Shown: one piece after another, positions 1 to 6,930 of the stretch | Position numbering within the stretch: position 1 is the first letter of the stretch | How the letters are laid out: each line of letters starts with the position of its first letter | Translations under genes and position numbers: made by a program | Source: a bacterium Ga0077546 | Lineage (GTDB): Bacteria; Cyanobacteriota; Vampirovibrionia; Obscuribacterales; Obscuribacteraceae | Length of the DNA: 14,170 nucleotides | Reading direction: 5' to 3' | NCBI GenBank assembly: GCA_001464165.1 | Contig: LNEX01000280.1 | Span: 1-14,170, forward strand | The notes under the pieces: model-generated | What the model saw: the letters and a program-made list of their open reading frames with translations, nothing else | What the model was told of the DNA's origin: nothing | Database searches by the model: none

Positions 1-2407
1 GAGCCACTGGCTTACCTATGGCGATATCTACATTAGCTTGATCAGCTAGCTCAGTCGTCAGTTTGTTTTTGATGGCTTTCCCCGATCGTTCGATCAAGCC
101 ACTGGCTTCAACCTTGATGGCTGGCGCGGTCTCACCCTTCCAGTCGCCAAACTCAGCCTCAAGTAGTTTCTTTACCGCCGCTGGTTCGATGTCGCCGATT
201 ACGGCTAGTACTGTGTTGCCGGGGCTATAGTACTTTTGATGATAGTTTTCGATGTCACTTAGGGTGATAGAAGAAAGCTCTTCCATCTGCTTGCTAAGTT
301 CGGGGGCATAGTAGACACAGCCTGGTTTGTATAATGAGCGCACTAAAGAGTTCCAGGCTACCTCTCCGGTGTCTGTCATCTTCTCCTTAATAGCAGCCTT
401 ACTTAGCTTCAATACTAAATCGAGATCAGACTGTTGGAATTTTGGCTGCCTCATCTCGCTAGAGACTAAAGACAATAGCTTGGGCAGGTCCTCTGCCGCA
501 ACTTCTGATTCAAACTCGTGGAAGAAAGTACCGTTGGAGAAATCGAGATTTACTCCCATTTCTTCCATTTGGGTCGAGATTTGCTCTTTTGAGAACTTCT
601 TGGTGCCGTAGGTTAAAAGTTCAGCAGTAATGTCAGGAACGGCGGATTTACCAATCTGGCTATAGAAATCACCGGCTCTGATTTTTCCAGAGACAGCTAC
701 CGTTCCTCTAATGGCATTCTTTGTGGCCTTGCCGCTGTCAGCACCCTCGGCTACCCGGGCTAGCAAAACTGTCAGGCCGTTAGGCAGTCGGAAGCGCTCT
801 ACTCTCTCCTGCCAGGTCTTAGCTTTGTCTGCTAGATCGGACTGTGACACGGCACTGTTACTTGCTTCGTTAGGCTGACTGGTTGCGGCGCTGCTGCTCT
901 CGCCTTGATTTTCGGTGGGCTTTGAGGGCTTTATTTGAGCAATTGCTGCGGCATCAGTTTTAAAATCGGTGGGCAGGTAGTAACCAACGGTTTTGCTCTT
1001 ATCGAGGAAGAATTTCTTGGCGCTGTCCAGTGCTTCTTGAGCTGTGGCTGTCTGTACATCGCGGGGGTAGCTTGCCCACCACTTCCAACTACCGACAGCA
1101 ATACCTTCAGTCAGAGATTGGGCTAAGCCCATTGGGTCAGAAAGGCTAAGGCGAAAGCGTTTTGAAATAGAGGAGCGTGCTAAGCGCAGTTCTTCAGCTG
1201 TAATAGGTTTCTCGCTAAGCTTATTGACCTCTTCTTGAATGGCAGTCTCGACCATCTTCGGGTCAATTCCCGGTTGCACAGTGGCAGAAATGATAAAAAG
1301 ACCGGGATCTTTCAAGGTGTAGTTGACGGCATAACAGTCTGATGCCAGGCCAGTTTCAATCAAGCGCTTGTAGAGCCTAGATGATTTCCTGCTGTCTCCG
1401 CCTAGAACTGACTGCAAAATATCGAGGGGATAAGTTGCTCTGTCTATACCGCGCGGAGTGTGGTATGCCACCATCACCCGGGCAAGTTCTTTGCCACGGC
1501 TAACTGTGAAGCGGCGCTCCCCTTCTTGGGGTGGTTCTGTCGTGTATACAGCAGGAAATGGCTTGGGTGACTTAGGGATGCCAGCGAATTTGTTCTCGAT
1601 TTCTTTTAGGGTGGCGGCTTTGTCGAAATCACCAATTACTACTAGAGTGGCATTGTTCGGATAGTAAAAATCGTTATAGAACTGCCTGAGTCTTTCTGTG
1701 GGCACACCTTCAACGTCAGAGCGCCAGCCAATCACTGGATGGTGGTAGGGATGTTCGCGAAAAGCGGTGGCGAATGTGTTCATTTCTAAGAGCTGCGAGG
1801 GATCATCTTCTCCCCGTTCTAATTCGTTGCGCACCACGGTCATCTCCGCTTTGCGATCGCTTTCTCTTAGCAGCAAGTGCCGCATGCGATCTGCTTCAAG
1901 CTCGAGACAAAGGTTAATTGCCTGCTTTGGTACAAGTTCAAAATAGTTGGTGCGATCATAGGAGGTGGTGGCATTATTAATACCACCTACTTTCTTGAGC
2001 ACATCATCTAGACCTGTTTTCTTAAGTGGATCATGAATGTTAGTGCCCTTGAACATCATGTGTTCAAGAAAATGGGTTGAGCCAGTATAGCCAACCGCTT
2101 CGTTGCGTGAGCCGACACGAAAGACCATGTTTACTGTGACAACAGGGGTCGCGTGTCTCTCACAAAGCAGTATCGAAAGGTCATTGGACGGTAACTTATA
2201 TTCTTCTATGCCCAGACTGGCATCGCGAGAGACAAATTGAGCAGAGTTACCAGACTTACTAGGCTTGAGCTTGGTGGATTTGGCGACAGGCGATGCCGCT
2301 CTAGCTGAATTGGCCAGCTGTAGCGGCACCGCCATCAGTGCTGAAAGTGTAAGCGAAGAAGTTAATGCGAGAGCAAAGCTCTTGGCCAATCTATTACTTG
2401 CTCTCAT
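1..2407 (-). CDS. Secreted two-halved M16 (pitrilysin/insulinase family) zinc peptidase, 3' end beyond window
   Basis: My minus-strand translation from the ATG at 2407-2405 gives 802 residues and is still open at the window edge, so the C-terminus is missing, about 120-130 residues by comparison with the M16 paralog at 10083-12848. A GGAG Shine-Dalgarno lies 4 nt upstream. Residues 1-38 form a Sec signal peptide (basic MRASNRLAK start, hydrophobic core, ARA-A cleavage site). The inverted zinc motif HFLEH gives H112 and H116 as ligands and E115 as the catalytic base; E195 in NELERGE is the third ligand. A second M16-like half begins near residue 540 and lacks HxxEH (DITAELL at that place), so it should be the non-catalytic half of the clamshell. 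A Ser/Gln/Asn-rich linker joins the halves. Predicted role: degradation of peptides or unfolded proteins outside the cytoplasm. It lies 49 nt behind the 11-residue-repeat protein gene, probably in one operon. Family certain, substrate unknown. Confidence 0.93.
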   Translation of the reverse strand, partial: MRASNRLAKSFALALTSSLTLSALMAVPLQLANSARAASPVAKSTKLKPSKSGNSAQFVSRDASLGIEEYKLPSNDLSILLCERHATPVVTVNMVFRVGSRNEAVGYTGSTHFLEHMMFKGTNIHDPLKKTGLDDVLKKVGGINNATTSYDRTNYFELVPKQAINLCLELEADRMRHLLLRESDRKAEMTVVRNELERGEDDPSQLLEMNTFATAFREHPYHHPVIGWRSDVEGVPTERLRQFYNDFYYPNNATLVVIGDFDKAATLKEIENKFAGIPKSPKPFPAVYTTEPPQEGERRFTVSRGKELARVMVAYHTPRGIDRATYPLDILQSVLGGDSRKSSRLYKRLIETGLASDCYAVNYTLKDPGLFIISATVQPGIDPKMVETAIQEEVNKLSEKPITAEELRLARSSISKRFRLSLSDPMGLAQSLTEGIAVGSWKWWASYPRDVQTATAQEALDSAKKFFLDKSKTVGYYLPTDFKTDAAAIAQIKPSKPTENQGESSSAATSQPNEASNSAVSQSDLADKAKTWQERVERFRLPNGLTVLLARVAEGADSGKATKNAIRGTVAVSGKIRAGDFYSQIGKSAVPDITAELLTYGTKKFSKEQISTQMEEMGVNLDFSNGTFFHEFESEVAAEDLPKLLSLVSSEMRQPKFQQSDLDLVLKLSKAAIKEKMTDTGEVAWNSLVRSLYKPGCVYYAPELSKQMEELSSITLSDIENYHQKYYSPGNTVLAVIGDIEPAAVKKLLEAEFGDWKGETAPAIKVEASGLIERSGKAIKNKLTTELADQANVDIAIGKPVA

Positions 2408-2408
2408 G

Positions 2409-2420
2409 GTTCTCCGCTTG
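2409..2420 (-). promoter_or_regulatory. Ribosome binding site of the secreted M16 peptidase gene
   Basis: Read on the minus strand, AGCGGAG is followed by AACC and then the ATG at 2407. The spacing is slightly short but usable. It fixes the ATG at 2407 as the start, which also places the signal peptide at the N-terminus. Confidence 0.6.
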
Positions 2421-2456
2421 ACGTTTTTTAGACTTTCAGTTTTTGATCAGTAACTA

Positions 2457-2918
2457 TTATTTGGCAGCGTCAGTGGCTGGTGCAGTGGTAGCTGCGCTAT
2501 CAGCAGGAGCTGCCTTTTTCTTGTCGTGGCCAGTCATTTTTTCGACGCCATGCTTGGCGCCTTCGCCCATTTTGGCCATGCCTCTGCCAGCACCTTTGAT
2601 TACGGCTTCGGTACCTTTAACTAGGCCGGTTGCGCCCTTTTTTGCGCCATTGCCAAGTGCTTCGACGCCCTTGACAGTTCCTTTGCCGATATCTTTGCCT
2701 ACAGTCTCAACGCCTTTGACAGCGCTTTCTGCGCCCTTCTTTGTGTCGGTTGTGACTGTCTTTACAATAGATTTCTTGGTTTTTGCCGGAGTTACGGTTT
2801 TGTCGGTCTCGGCAGTTGTTGTGGTCGTTGTAGTGGTGGTGGTGTCATCAGCAAACGAAGGCATGGCAACAGTTGTAAGTGCCAAGGCAACAGTGACAGC
2901 CATAATAGTCTTAATCAT
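2457..2918 (-). CDS. Small secreted protein with poly-threonine tract and 11-residue KG repeats
   Basis: This 153-residue protein belongs to no family I recognise. Residues 1-23 are a clear signal peptide (MIKT start, SFA cleavage site). Residues 26-35 are ten consecutive threonines written in mixed codons (ACC, ACT, ACA, ACG). From about residue 61 to 130 the chain is a Lys/Gly/Ala/Val/Glu repeat: glycines at 69, 80, 91, 102, 113 and 124 are exactly 11 apart, each preceded by K, K, N, K, R and H. The tail (136-153) is an Ala/Thr/Pro/Asp low-complexity stretch. Cysteine is absent. Eleven-residue repeats of this kind occur in LEA-type, synuclein and apolipoprotein amphipathic helices, so membrane-surface binding or stress protection is possible, but that is inference. 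The start has AAAGGA 8 nt upstream. It is the first gene of a likely two-gene operon with the secreted M16 peptidase. Confidence 0.85.
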   Translation of the reverse strand: MIKTIMAVTVALALTTVAMPSFADDTTTTTTTTTTAETDKTVTPAKTKKSIVKTVTTDTKKGAESAVKGVETVGKDIGKGTVKGVEALGNGAKKGATGLVKGTEAVIKGAGRGMAKMGEGAKHGVEKMTGHDKKKAAPADSAATTAPATDAAK

Positions 2919-3108
2919 TTATTTAATCCTTTAAAACCCCAATTTGAAAGTCTCAGGGATAAAAACATGAGACCTTCTTTCGTTAGTCATTCTGTCAAAT
3001 TGCAAGGGTTAACGCCACAGACTTAGACTCAGGTAAACTTTACTTGCAAGCCTAGAGCAGTCGCCGTCACTTTGCAACACAGATTAAATACTGGAGATAA
3101 ATTAGATA
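2919..3108. promoter_or_regulatory. Divergent intergenic region with inverted repeat
   Basis: This 190-base region separates the minus-strand repeat-protein/M16 unit from the plus-strand M20 gene and must contain both promoters. It holds GTCTCA (2950-2955) and TGAGAC (2968-2973), perfect 6-base arms around a 12-base loop, extendable to 2946-2977 with one bulge. A minus-strand TTGACA (-35 consensus) lies at 2998-2993, but no good -10 stands at 16-18 nt. For the M20 gene, TAAATA at 3085-3090 is a weak -10 candidate. The inverted repeat sits in the 5' leader side of the minus-strand unit and could be an operator or an mRNA hairpin. Confidence 0.45.
3093..3096 (+). promoter_or_regulatory. Ribosome binding site of the M20 peptidase gene
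   Basis: GGAG stands 12 nt before the GTG at 3109, which is a long spacing. An in-frame TAG at 3103-3105 rules out any longer reading frame. The signal peptide begins directly at the GTG, so the non-ATG start is well supported. Confidence 0.5.
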
Positions 3109-4566
3109 GTGTCATTAAACTACAGAATATTTGCCACGGCCTGCGCCCTCACGCTAGCCATTTCTCTGAGCTGTGAGGCTATAGCTGTTTCCACGTCTAC
3201 TTCTTCTCCAGATGCACCAGGAAAACTATTTGAAATTAGTGACGCGCAGTACGACGAAGCAGTTAAGCTTCTTAGCAACTACATTAAAATTGATACGACT
3301 AATCCTCCTGGCAATGAAAAATTGGGTGCCCTCTACCTTCAATCAGTATTGAAAGATAATGGCATTGAAGCTCAGGTTTTTGATTCGGCTAAAGATCGCG
3401 CCATTGTCATTGGCCGTCTAAAAGGCACAGGCAAGAAAAAGGCTGTAATTTTGCTCAGCCATATTGATGTGGTACCAGCTCAAGCCAGCGATTGGAAATA
3501 TCCTCCTTTTGCTGCTGAAATTCATGATGGCGAACTATGGGGCCGCGGTGCTCTAGACATGAAGGGCATGGGTATCATGGAACTGGCTGCCATGCTTGCA
3601 GTTAAGAAGTCAGGCAAACTGCTGGACCGCGATATTATTTTTATAGCTACTCCAGATGAAGAAGTCGGTGGTACTTACGGGGCTGAGTGGTTCGCCAAGA
3701 ATAAAAGAGACCTAGTAAAAGATGCTGAATATTTGCTCAACGAAGGCTATTCAATTGAGAGTGACAACAAGAGCGGCAATAGCGAAGGTAAAGCAAAATA
3801 CTGGGGCGTCGACTACGCGGAGAAGTCTGTTCTTTGGCTCTCGCTAACGGCCAAAGGACTAGCCGGTCATGCTTCTATGCCAATGAGTAATTCAGCCAAC
3901 AATCGACTAATCAAAGCACTGGCAAAGATTGCTGAAAATCCCCCGCGCATGACACTACTTCCTGCCGCTAAAGAGTTCTTCCAAGCGATTGCGCCTTTTG
4001 AGGCCAGTCCATTGAAAGAACTTTATGCCGATATTGAACGAACAGCTACTGCCCCAACAAAAGAAACAGAAGAGGCATTAGCCGTAGACAAACTCAAGTA
4101 TTCAATGTTGCGTAACACTGTTTCGATCACTGTTTTGAAAGCTGGTTATAAGACTAATGTCATTCCGGCACAGGCCTACGCAGAGCTAGATTGCCGGCTT
4201 CTCCCGGGTGTTACGCCGGAACAGTTTGTGGCAGAAGTGAAAGAGACAATTGCAGATAGTAGTATTGACGTCAAAATTATTGAGTGGGAAAAAGGAGACC
4301 CTTCTCCCTATGATAATGATATGTTCCGAGCTATTAAAGAGGCAAATAAAGCCGAAGGTGCAACTGCACCAGTAGTACCAGTAGTGGTACCGTGGTTTAC
4401 AGATTCACACTGGTTCCGTGAGCTCGGCATACATAGCTATGGCTTTGAACCTATTGAAGTTGACGCCGATCATTTAGCCACCATGCATGGCAAAGATGAG
4501 CGCATTCCGCTGGCCGCATTTAGAAGGGGAATCAATCGACTAGTGCGCATTTTGACAGCACTCTAG
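3109..4566 (+). CDS. Secreted M20 family zinc metallopeptidase (carboxypeptidase/deacylase type)
   Basis: The 485-residue product starts at GTG. Residues 1-26 are a Sec signal peptide (EAIA cleavage). The M20/ArgE/DapE signature residues are all present: H118 and D120 in LLSHIDVVPA, bridging D150 in GRGALDMKG, catalytic E184 and zinc ligand E185 in PDEEVGG, E212 in LNEGYS and H460 in ATMHGKDE. H254 in LAGHASMP starts the inserted dimerisation domain, which ends near residue 365 after DCRLLPGV. The length fits larger M20A proteins (carboxypeptidase S/aminoacylase-like) plus a leader. It should hydrolyse a C-terminal or N-acyl amide bond of small peptides or acyl-amino acids outside the cytoplasm; the exact substrate cannot be read from sequence. 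The gene stands alone on the plus strand. Its TAG stop overlaps the stop of the convergent TPR gene within a single CTAG. Confidence 0.93.
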   Translation: MSLNYRIFATACALTLAISLSCEAIAVSTSTSSPDAPGKLFEISDAQYDEAVKLLSNYIKIDTTNPPGNEKLGALYLQSVLKDNGIEAQVFDSAKDRAIVIGRLKGTGKKKAVILLSHIDVVPAQASDWKYPPFAAEIHDGELWGRGALDMKGMGIMELAAMLAVKKSGKLLDRDIIFIATPDEEVGGTYGAEWFAKNKRDLVKDAEYLLNEGYSIESDNKSGNSEGKAKYWGVDYAEKSVLWLSLTAKGLAGHASMPMSNSANNRLIKALAKIAENPPRMTLLPAAKEFFQAIAPFEASPLKELYADIERTATAPTKETEEALAVDKLKYSMLRNTVSITVLKAGYKTNVIPAQAYAELDCRLLPGVTPEQFVAEVKETIADSSIDVKIIEWEKGDPSPYDNDMFRAIKEANKAEGATAPVVPVVVPWFTDSHWFRELGIHSYGFEPIEVDADHLATMHGKDERIPLAAFRRGINRLVRILTAL

Positions 4567-5207
4567 TTTATTTCTTCAAAGCTCTTGCCTGGTGCGTAGC
4601 CTTGAACCAAGGCTTCAGCAAAGTCTTCGTCTGCTAGCTCATACTTGCCTAGTTTTTGATAGGTAAGACCACGATAGTGAAGGGCTTCGAAATTTCTTGG
4701 TTGCAGGGCTACGGCCTGATTGAGATATTGCAGTGCGCTTTGATATTGACCGGCTTTAAGATGACAGGTGCCCACTAATTGCTGGGCGGCGGAACTCTTC
4801 GAATCTAGTTTAGCAGCCGTTTGAGCGTCTATAAGCGCCTCTCTATAGCGGCCCAGCTCAAAATAAGCCGAGGCTCTGTTGGTTAGGCAAACGGCGTCAT
4901 TAGTTTTGAGAGTAAGTGCTTTGCTCAGCTGAACAATTGCCTCTTCATACTTTCTCAGAGCGAGGAAATTATTGCCGCGTCTTTCGTGAAATTCGAATAA
5001 ATTGGCAGAATACTTTAGACTTTCAGCTAGAGAAAAATCAGCCTCTGCTGCCTCATACTTGCCGACGGCAGCATAGGCGGAGCCGCGCATAAAGTAAGAA
5101 TCAGCGCTGGGTCTGCTCCTAATCTGCGCATCCATCAAAGGTATGTTCATTCTAATTTGCTGCAGCAGAGCTTCTCTGCTTGTCTGAGCTAGAGCCGGTT
5201 GTAGCAA
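4563..5207 (-). CDS. Exported tetratricopeptide repeat (TPR) protein, N-terminal signal peptide apparently out of frame
   Basis: The open frame gives 214 residues from a TTG at 5207 and consists almost entirely of five TPR units, near residues 35-67, 70-103, 105-137, 139-171 and 172-206, with the usual W/L-G-Y-A-F-A-P pattern (for example GKYEAAEADF, LRKYEEAIVQL). TPRs form a superhelix that binds protein partners. The TTG start is doubtful: the protein begins LLQPALAQ, which looks like the last third of a signal peptide, and the missing first part is encoded just upstream in another frame (5208-5260). The body itself is intact with no internal stop. It is the last gene of the minus-strand series and convergent with the M20 gene. 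If the TTG is the true start the protein may be cytosolic; if the frameshift is an error or is bypassed, it is exported. Confidence 0.85.
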   Translation of the reverse strand: MLQPALAQTSREALLQQIRMNIPLMDAQIRSRPSADSYFMRGSAYAAVGKYEAAEADFSLAESLKYSANLFEFHERRGNNFLALRKYEEAIVQLSKALTLKTNDAVCLTNRASAYFELGRYREALIDAQTAAKLDSKSSAAQQLVGTCHLKAGQYQSALQYLNQAVALQPRNFEALHYRGLTYQKLGKYELADEDFAEALVQGYAPGKSFEEIN

Positions 5208-5260
5208 AGATAAGTGCAGACTATCGAAAGAAAGAAAATAGGAGTTAGTTTCTTTGTCAT
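5208..5260 (-). other. Signal-peptide coding segment out of frame with the downstream TPR gene
   Basis: The minus-strand ATG at 5260-5258 reads MTKKLTPIFFLSIVCTYL, a textbook lysine-plus-hydrophobic leader, then runs into a stop after five more codons. Restoring one base near 5203-5210 joins it to LLQPALAQ in the TPR frame, giving a complete signal peptide with an ALA-Q cleavage site. Such a fit is unlikely by chance, so I read it as the true N-terminus of the TPR gene separated by a 1-nt indel. No strong Shine-Dalgarno precedes the ATG. Confidence 0.65.
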
Positions 5261-5353
5261 TTTTGATATGTAGCCAATATTCTCTTAAGGAAAGCGCTTA
5301 TTGCTAAGTATGTTCACGCAATCTAAATGCAGTAAACGTTTATTCAAGAGAAG

Positions 5354-6142
5354 TTATGGCTTAACCTTAGTCTTAAAACCTAATTCGTTCAAGAACGAGC
5401 CGAGTTCCTCTTTTCTGTTTGCCGAATAAGAGACTTGAACGATATCTTTTTTTCGCTCAAAGCCTTTTGGTAGCTCAAAGTCAGCAGCGTTATAAGCTAT
5501 CTTTCTCCACGACTTAGTCACTAGCTTATGCAATAAACCACCTCGCAGATCACTAGCTGAACCGCTTCGCACGGCACCAATCTTGTAGCCTTCAGGCTGC
5601 CGGTCTCTACCTCTGTCGCAGTCGCGGAAAAGTGGGACACAGTGCGAGTTTGGAACGACATAAAGACGGGAGAGAAATTCTCCTACTTGATCTGCTACGG
5701 GTATTTCGCTGGCTGCCAATACCAAGTCTTTAGCTGAGAAGGGAGTGCGATACTTTTTATACTTGAGACCGTTGAAGTCGCCTACTCCTATCTCTCTCAA
5801 GAGAGTTAGTTTGTGAGGTGACGGCAGAGCAAAGGGGTTAGCCATAATTACGCCACTAAACTGCGACAGCTCCCCAATCCATTCAGTTTTTTCTGCCAAG
5901 TTATAACAGTGCACTCTCCAATCTGGGGCTCTGCAAGCAATCTCACAGCCCAACTTTTTGCATACTAACCTGGCACCATCATGCCAGACATAAACAATGG
6001 TGTCGCCAAAATCTTCTTCTTTTTGGTTAATGATCCACTCTGGTGTTACAGTTTTAGCCCAGCATGAATTATTTGCGAATTCACTCGCGAAAAACAAGCT
6101 CCAAAGCAGAGTTAAAGCAGTAATGGTTCTGACGAAATTCAT
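5354..6142 (-). CDS. Exported cysteine-motif protein of unknown function, intact paralog
   Basis: This is a 262-residue protein of no family I recognise. An N-terminal signal peptide covers about residues 1-29 (MNFVRT, then hydrophobic ALTLLWSLFFA). Next comes a conserved block with C61, C66, C70 and C79 (C-x4-C-x3-C-x8-C), including the APDWxVHC core shared with the upstream paralog. A middle part has GLKYKKYRT and VGEFLSRLY. The C-terminal module (about 208-258) carries KSW, NAADFELPKGF, VSYS and LGF, again shared. Four cysteines in an exported protein suggest disulfides or metal binding, not shown. The pattern of a dipped beta-rich region plus a P-G-F tail vaguely recalls periplasmic carrier-like folds, a weak impression only. 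The ATG has a good AGGAAG Shine-Dalgarno and overlaps the TGA of the preceding reading frame (ATGA), implying translational coupling. C27 lies inside the leader. Confidence 0.8.
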   Translation of the reverse strand: MNFVRTITALTLLWSLFFASEFANNSCWAKTVTPEWIINQKEEDFGDTIVYVWHDGARLVCKKLGCEIACRAPDWRVHCYNLAEKTEWIGELSQFSGVIMANPFALPSPHKLTLLREIGVGDFNGLKYKKYRTPFSAKDLVLAASEIPVADQVGEFLSRLYVVPNSHCVPLFRDCDRGRDRQPEGYKIGAVRSGSASDLRGGLLHKLVTKSWRKIAYNAADFELPKGFERKKDIVQVSYSANRKEELGSFLNELGFKTKVKP

Positions 6143-6363
6143 TTAGTGCTCTTCCTGTTCTGTAAGACTCGAGAATCGGTTTTAAAGCCAATTTCGTCAA
6201 AAATCTCGCTAAAATCGCCTTTTTTTTCGCTCGAATAAGAAACTTCATAAATCTCTTTAGACTGCCTAAACCCCGATGGCACCTTGAAATCGGCGGCGTT
6301 AAACGGTAAATTCTTCCAGCTTTTAGTTTCTAGCTTAGTCACTAGACCGCTTCTTTTCTTCAA
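6139..6363 (-). CDS. C-terminal fragment of the split cysteine-motif paralog
   Basis: The 74 residues match the C-terminal module of the intact neighbour: KSWKNLPFNAADFKVPSGF against KSWRKIAYNAADFELPKGF, then VSYS and IGFKT. It has no independent signal peptide and its apparent TTG start lies within the coding region of the preceding frame, overlapping it by 29 bases. I therefore read it as the second half of one gene, separated by a single-base frameshift, rather than as a separate small gene. Its TGA stop overlaps the ATG of the next gene. Whether it is ever translated is unknown: reinitiation at TTG or frameshifting would be needed. Confidence 0.6.
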   Translation of the reverse strand: MKKRSGLVTKLETKSWKNLPFNAADFKVPSGFRQSKEIYEVSYSSEKKGDFSEIFDEIGFKTDSRVLQNRKSTK

Positions 6364-6889
6364 CTTTTCTGTCTAGGCCGTGATCGAGGCATCTATATAT
6401 TGGAATTCCTTCTGCTTTTGGAGTGCGAAAAAGGCGCGAAAGGAACTCGGCAACTTGCGGTGCTGTGGTTATCTCTTTGGTGGTACAGAGCACATCAGTT
6501 GCTGAGATTGCGGTTCTGTATCTAGTGTATTTCAGTCCATTCTTTGACCCTGTACCAAGTGCTGTAAGCTTCTCTAGTCTTGGTGGTCGGCAATGAGCAA
6601 ACGGGTTAGTCATAGACTCGCCGTTAAACTTTTGGATTTCATTGCACCACGCAATTTTCTCGTCTCTTCTAAAGCAGTGAACTTTCCAGTCAGGAGCCTT
6701 ACATACAAGTTCGCACTTCAGCGTCTTGCAGACTACCTTGGCGCCGTCACGGCAGATATAAACGAGGCAGTCGCCGAGATGGTCTGAATGTTGCTCCAAT
6801 TGCCAAACCAAAGGAGTGTTCGCACCAAGTGCCACTGAGGCAAATACACCGGCTGATAGAATGATTAAAAGCGCCAACAGTAATTTCAA
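6335..6889 (-). CDS. N-terminal part of the split cysteine-motif exported paralog
   Basis: The 184-residue frame starts at TTG 6889 with a clean signal peptide (MKLLLALLIILSAG, VALGA cleavage near residue 23); an in-frame TAA at 6910-6908 and no ATG between leave TTG as the best start. The cysteine block C54, C59, C63, C72 has the same C-x4-C-x3-C-x8-C spacing as the intact downstream copy, and CKAPDWKVHC is nearly the same. GLKYTRYRT, AEFLSRLF and the H/D-rich DHGLDRK also align. The frame then ends in KKRSSD and a TAA, while the homologous C-terminal module continues in another frame (6363-6139). Removing one base from the A4 run at 6354-6357 or 6365-6368 would give a continuous protein of 249 residues. 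Either a decaying duplicate, a sequencing error, or a phase-variable site. Weak AGAG lies 11 nt upstream of the start. Confidence 0.72.
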   Translation of the reverse strand: MKLLLALLIILSAGVFASVALGANTPLVWQLEQHSDHLGDCLVYICRDGAKVVCKTLKCELVCKAPDWKVHCFRRDEKIAWCNEIQKFNGESMTNPFAHCRPPRLEKLTALGTGSKNGLKYTRYRTAISATDVLCTTKEITTAPQVAEFLSRLFRTPKAEGIPIYRCLDHGLDRKVEEKKRSSD

Positions 6890-6930
6890 CTGATTAGTTA
6901 CTCTGAATTAGAATCTTTCGACACTATTGC

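Noticed and set aside
327..1664. Several 60-95 codon plus-strand frames (327-611, 935-1126, 1458-1664)
   Set aside because: They lie antisense inside the exported M16 gene, whose continuous minus-strand translation is strongly family-like.
2443..2934. 163-codon plus-strand frame rich in Val, Ala, Pro and Leu opposite the 11-residue-repeat gene
   Set aside because: It is the complement of a Thr/Gly/Lys-rich repeat gene; the minus strand has a clean signal peptide, Shine-Dalgarno and periodic repeats, while the plus frame is low-complexity with no RBS.
3109..3174. Lipoprotein signal in the M20 leader (SLSC at residues 19-22)
   Set aside because: The -3 residue is Ser rather than Leu/Val/Ile and an AIA signal peptidase I site follows; a normal Sec leader fits better.
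4369..4392. Short direct repeat of CCAGTAGT within the M20 gene
   Set aside because: It encodes the PVVPVVVP segment of the protein and has no further copies; simple coding redundancy.
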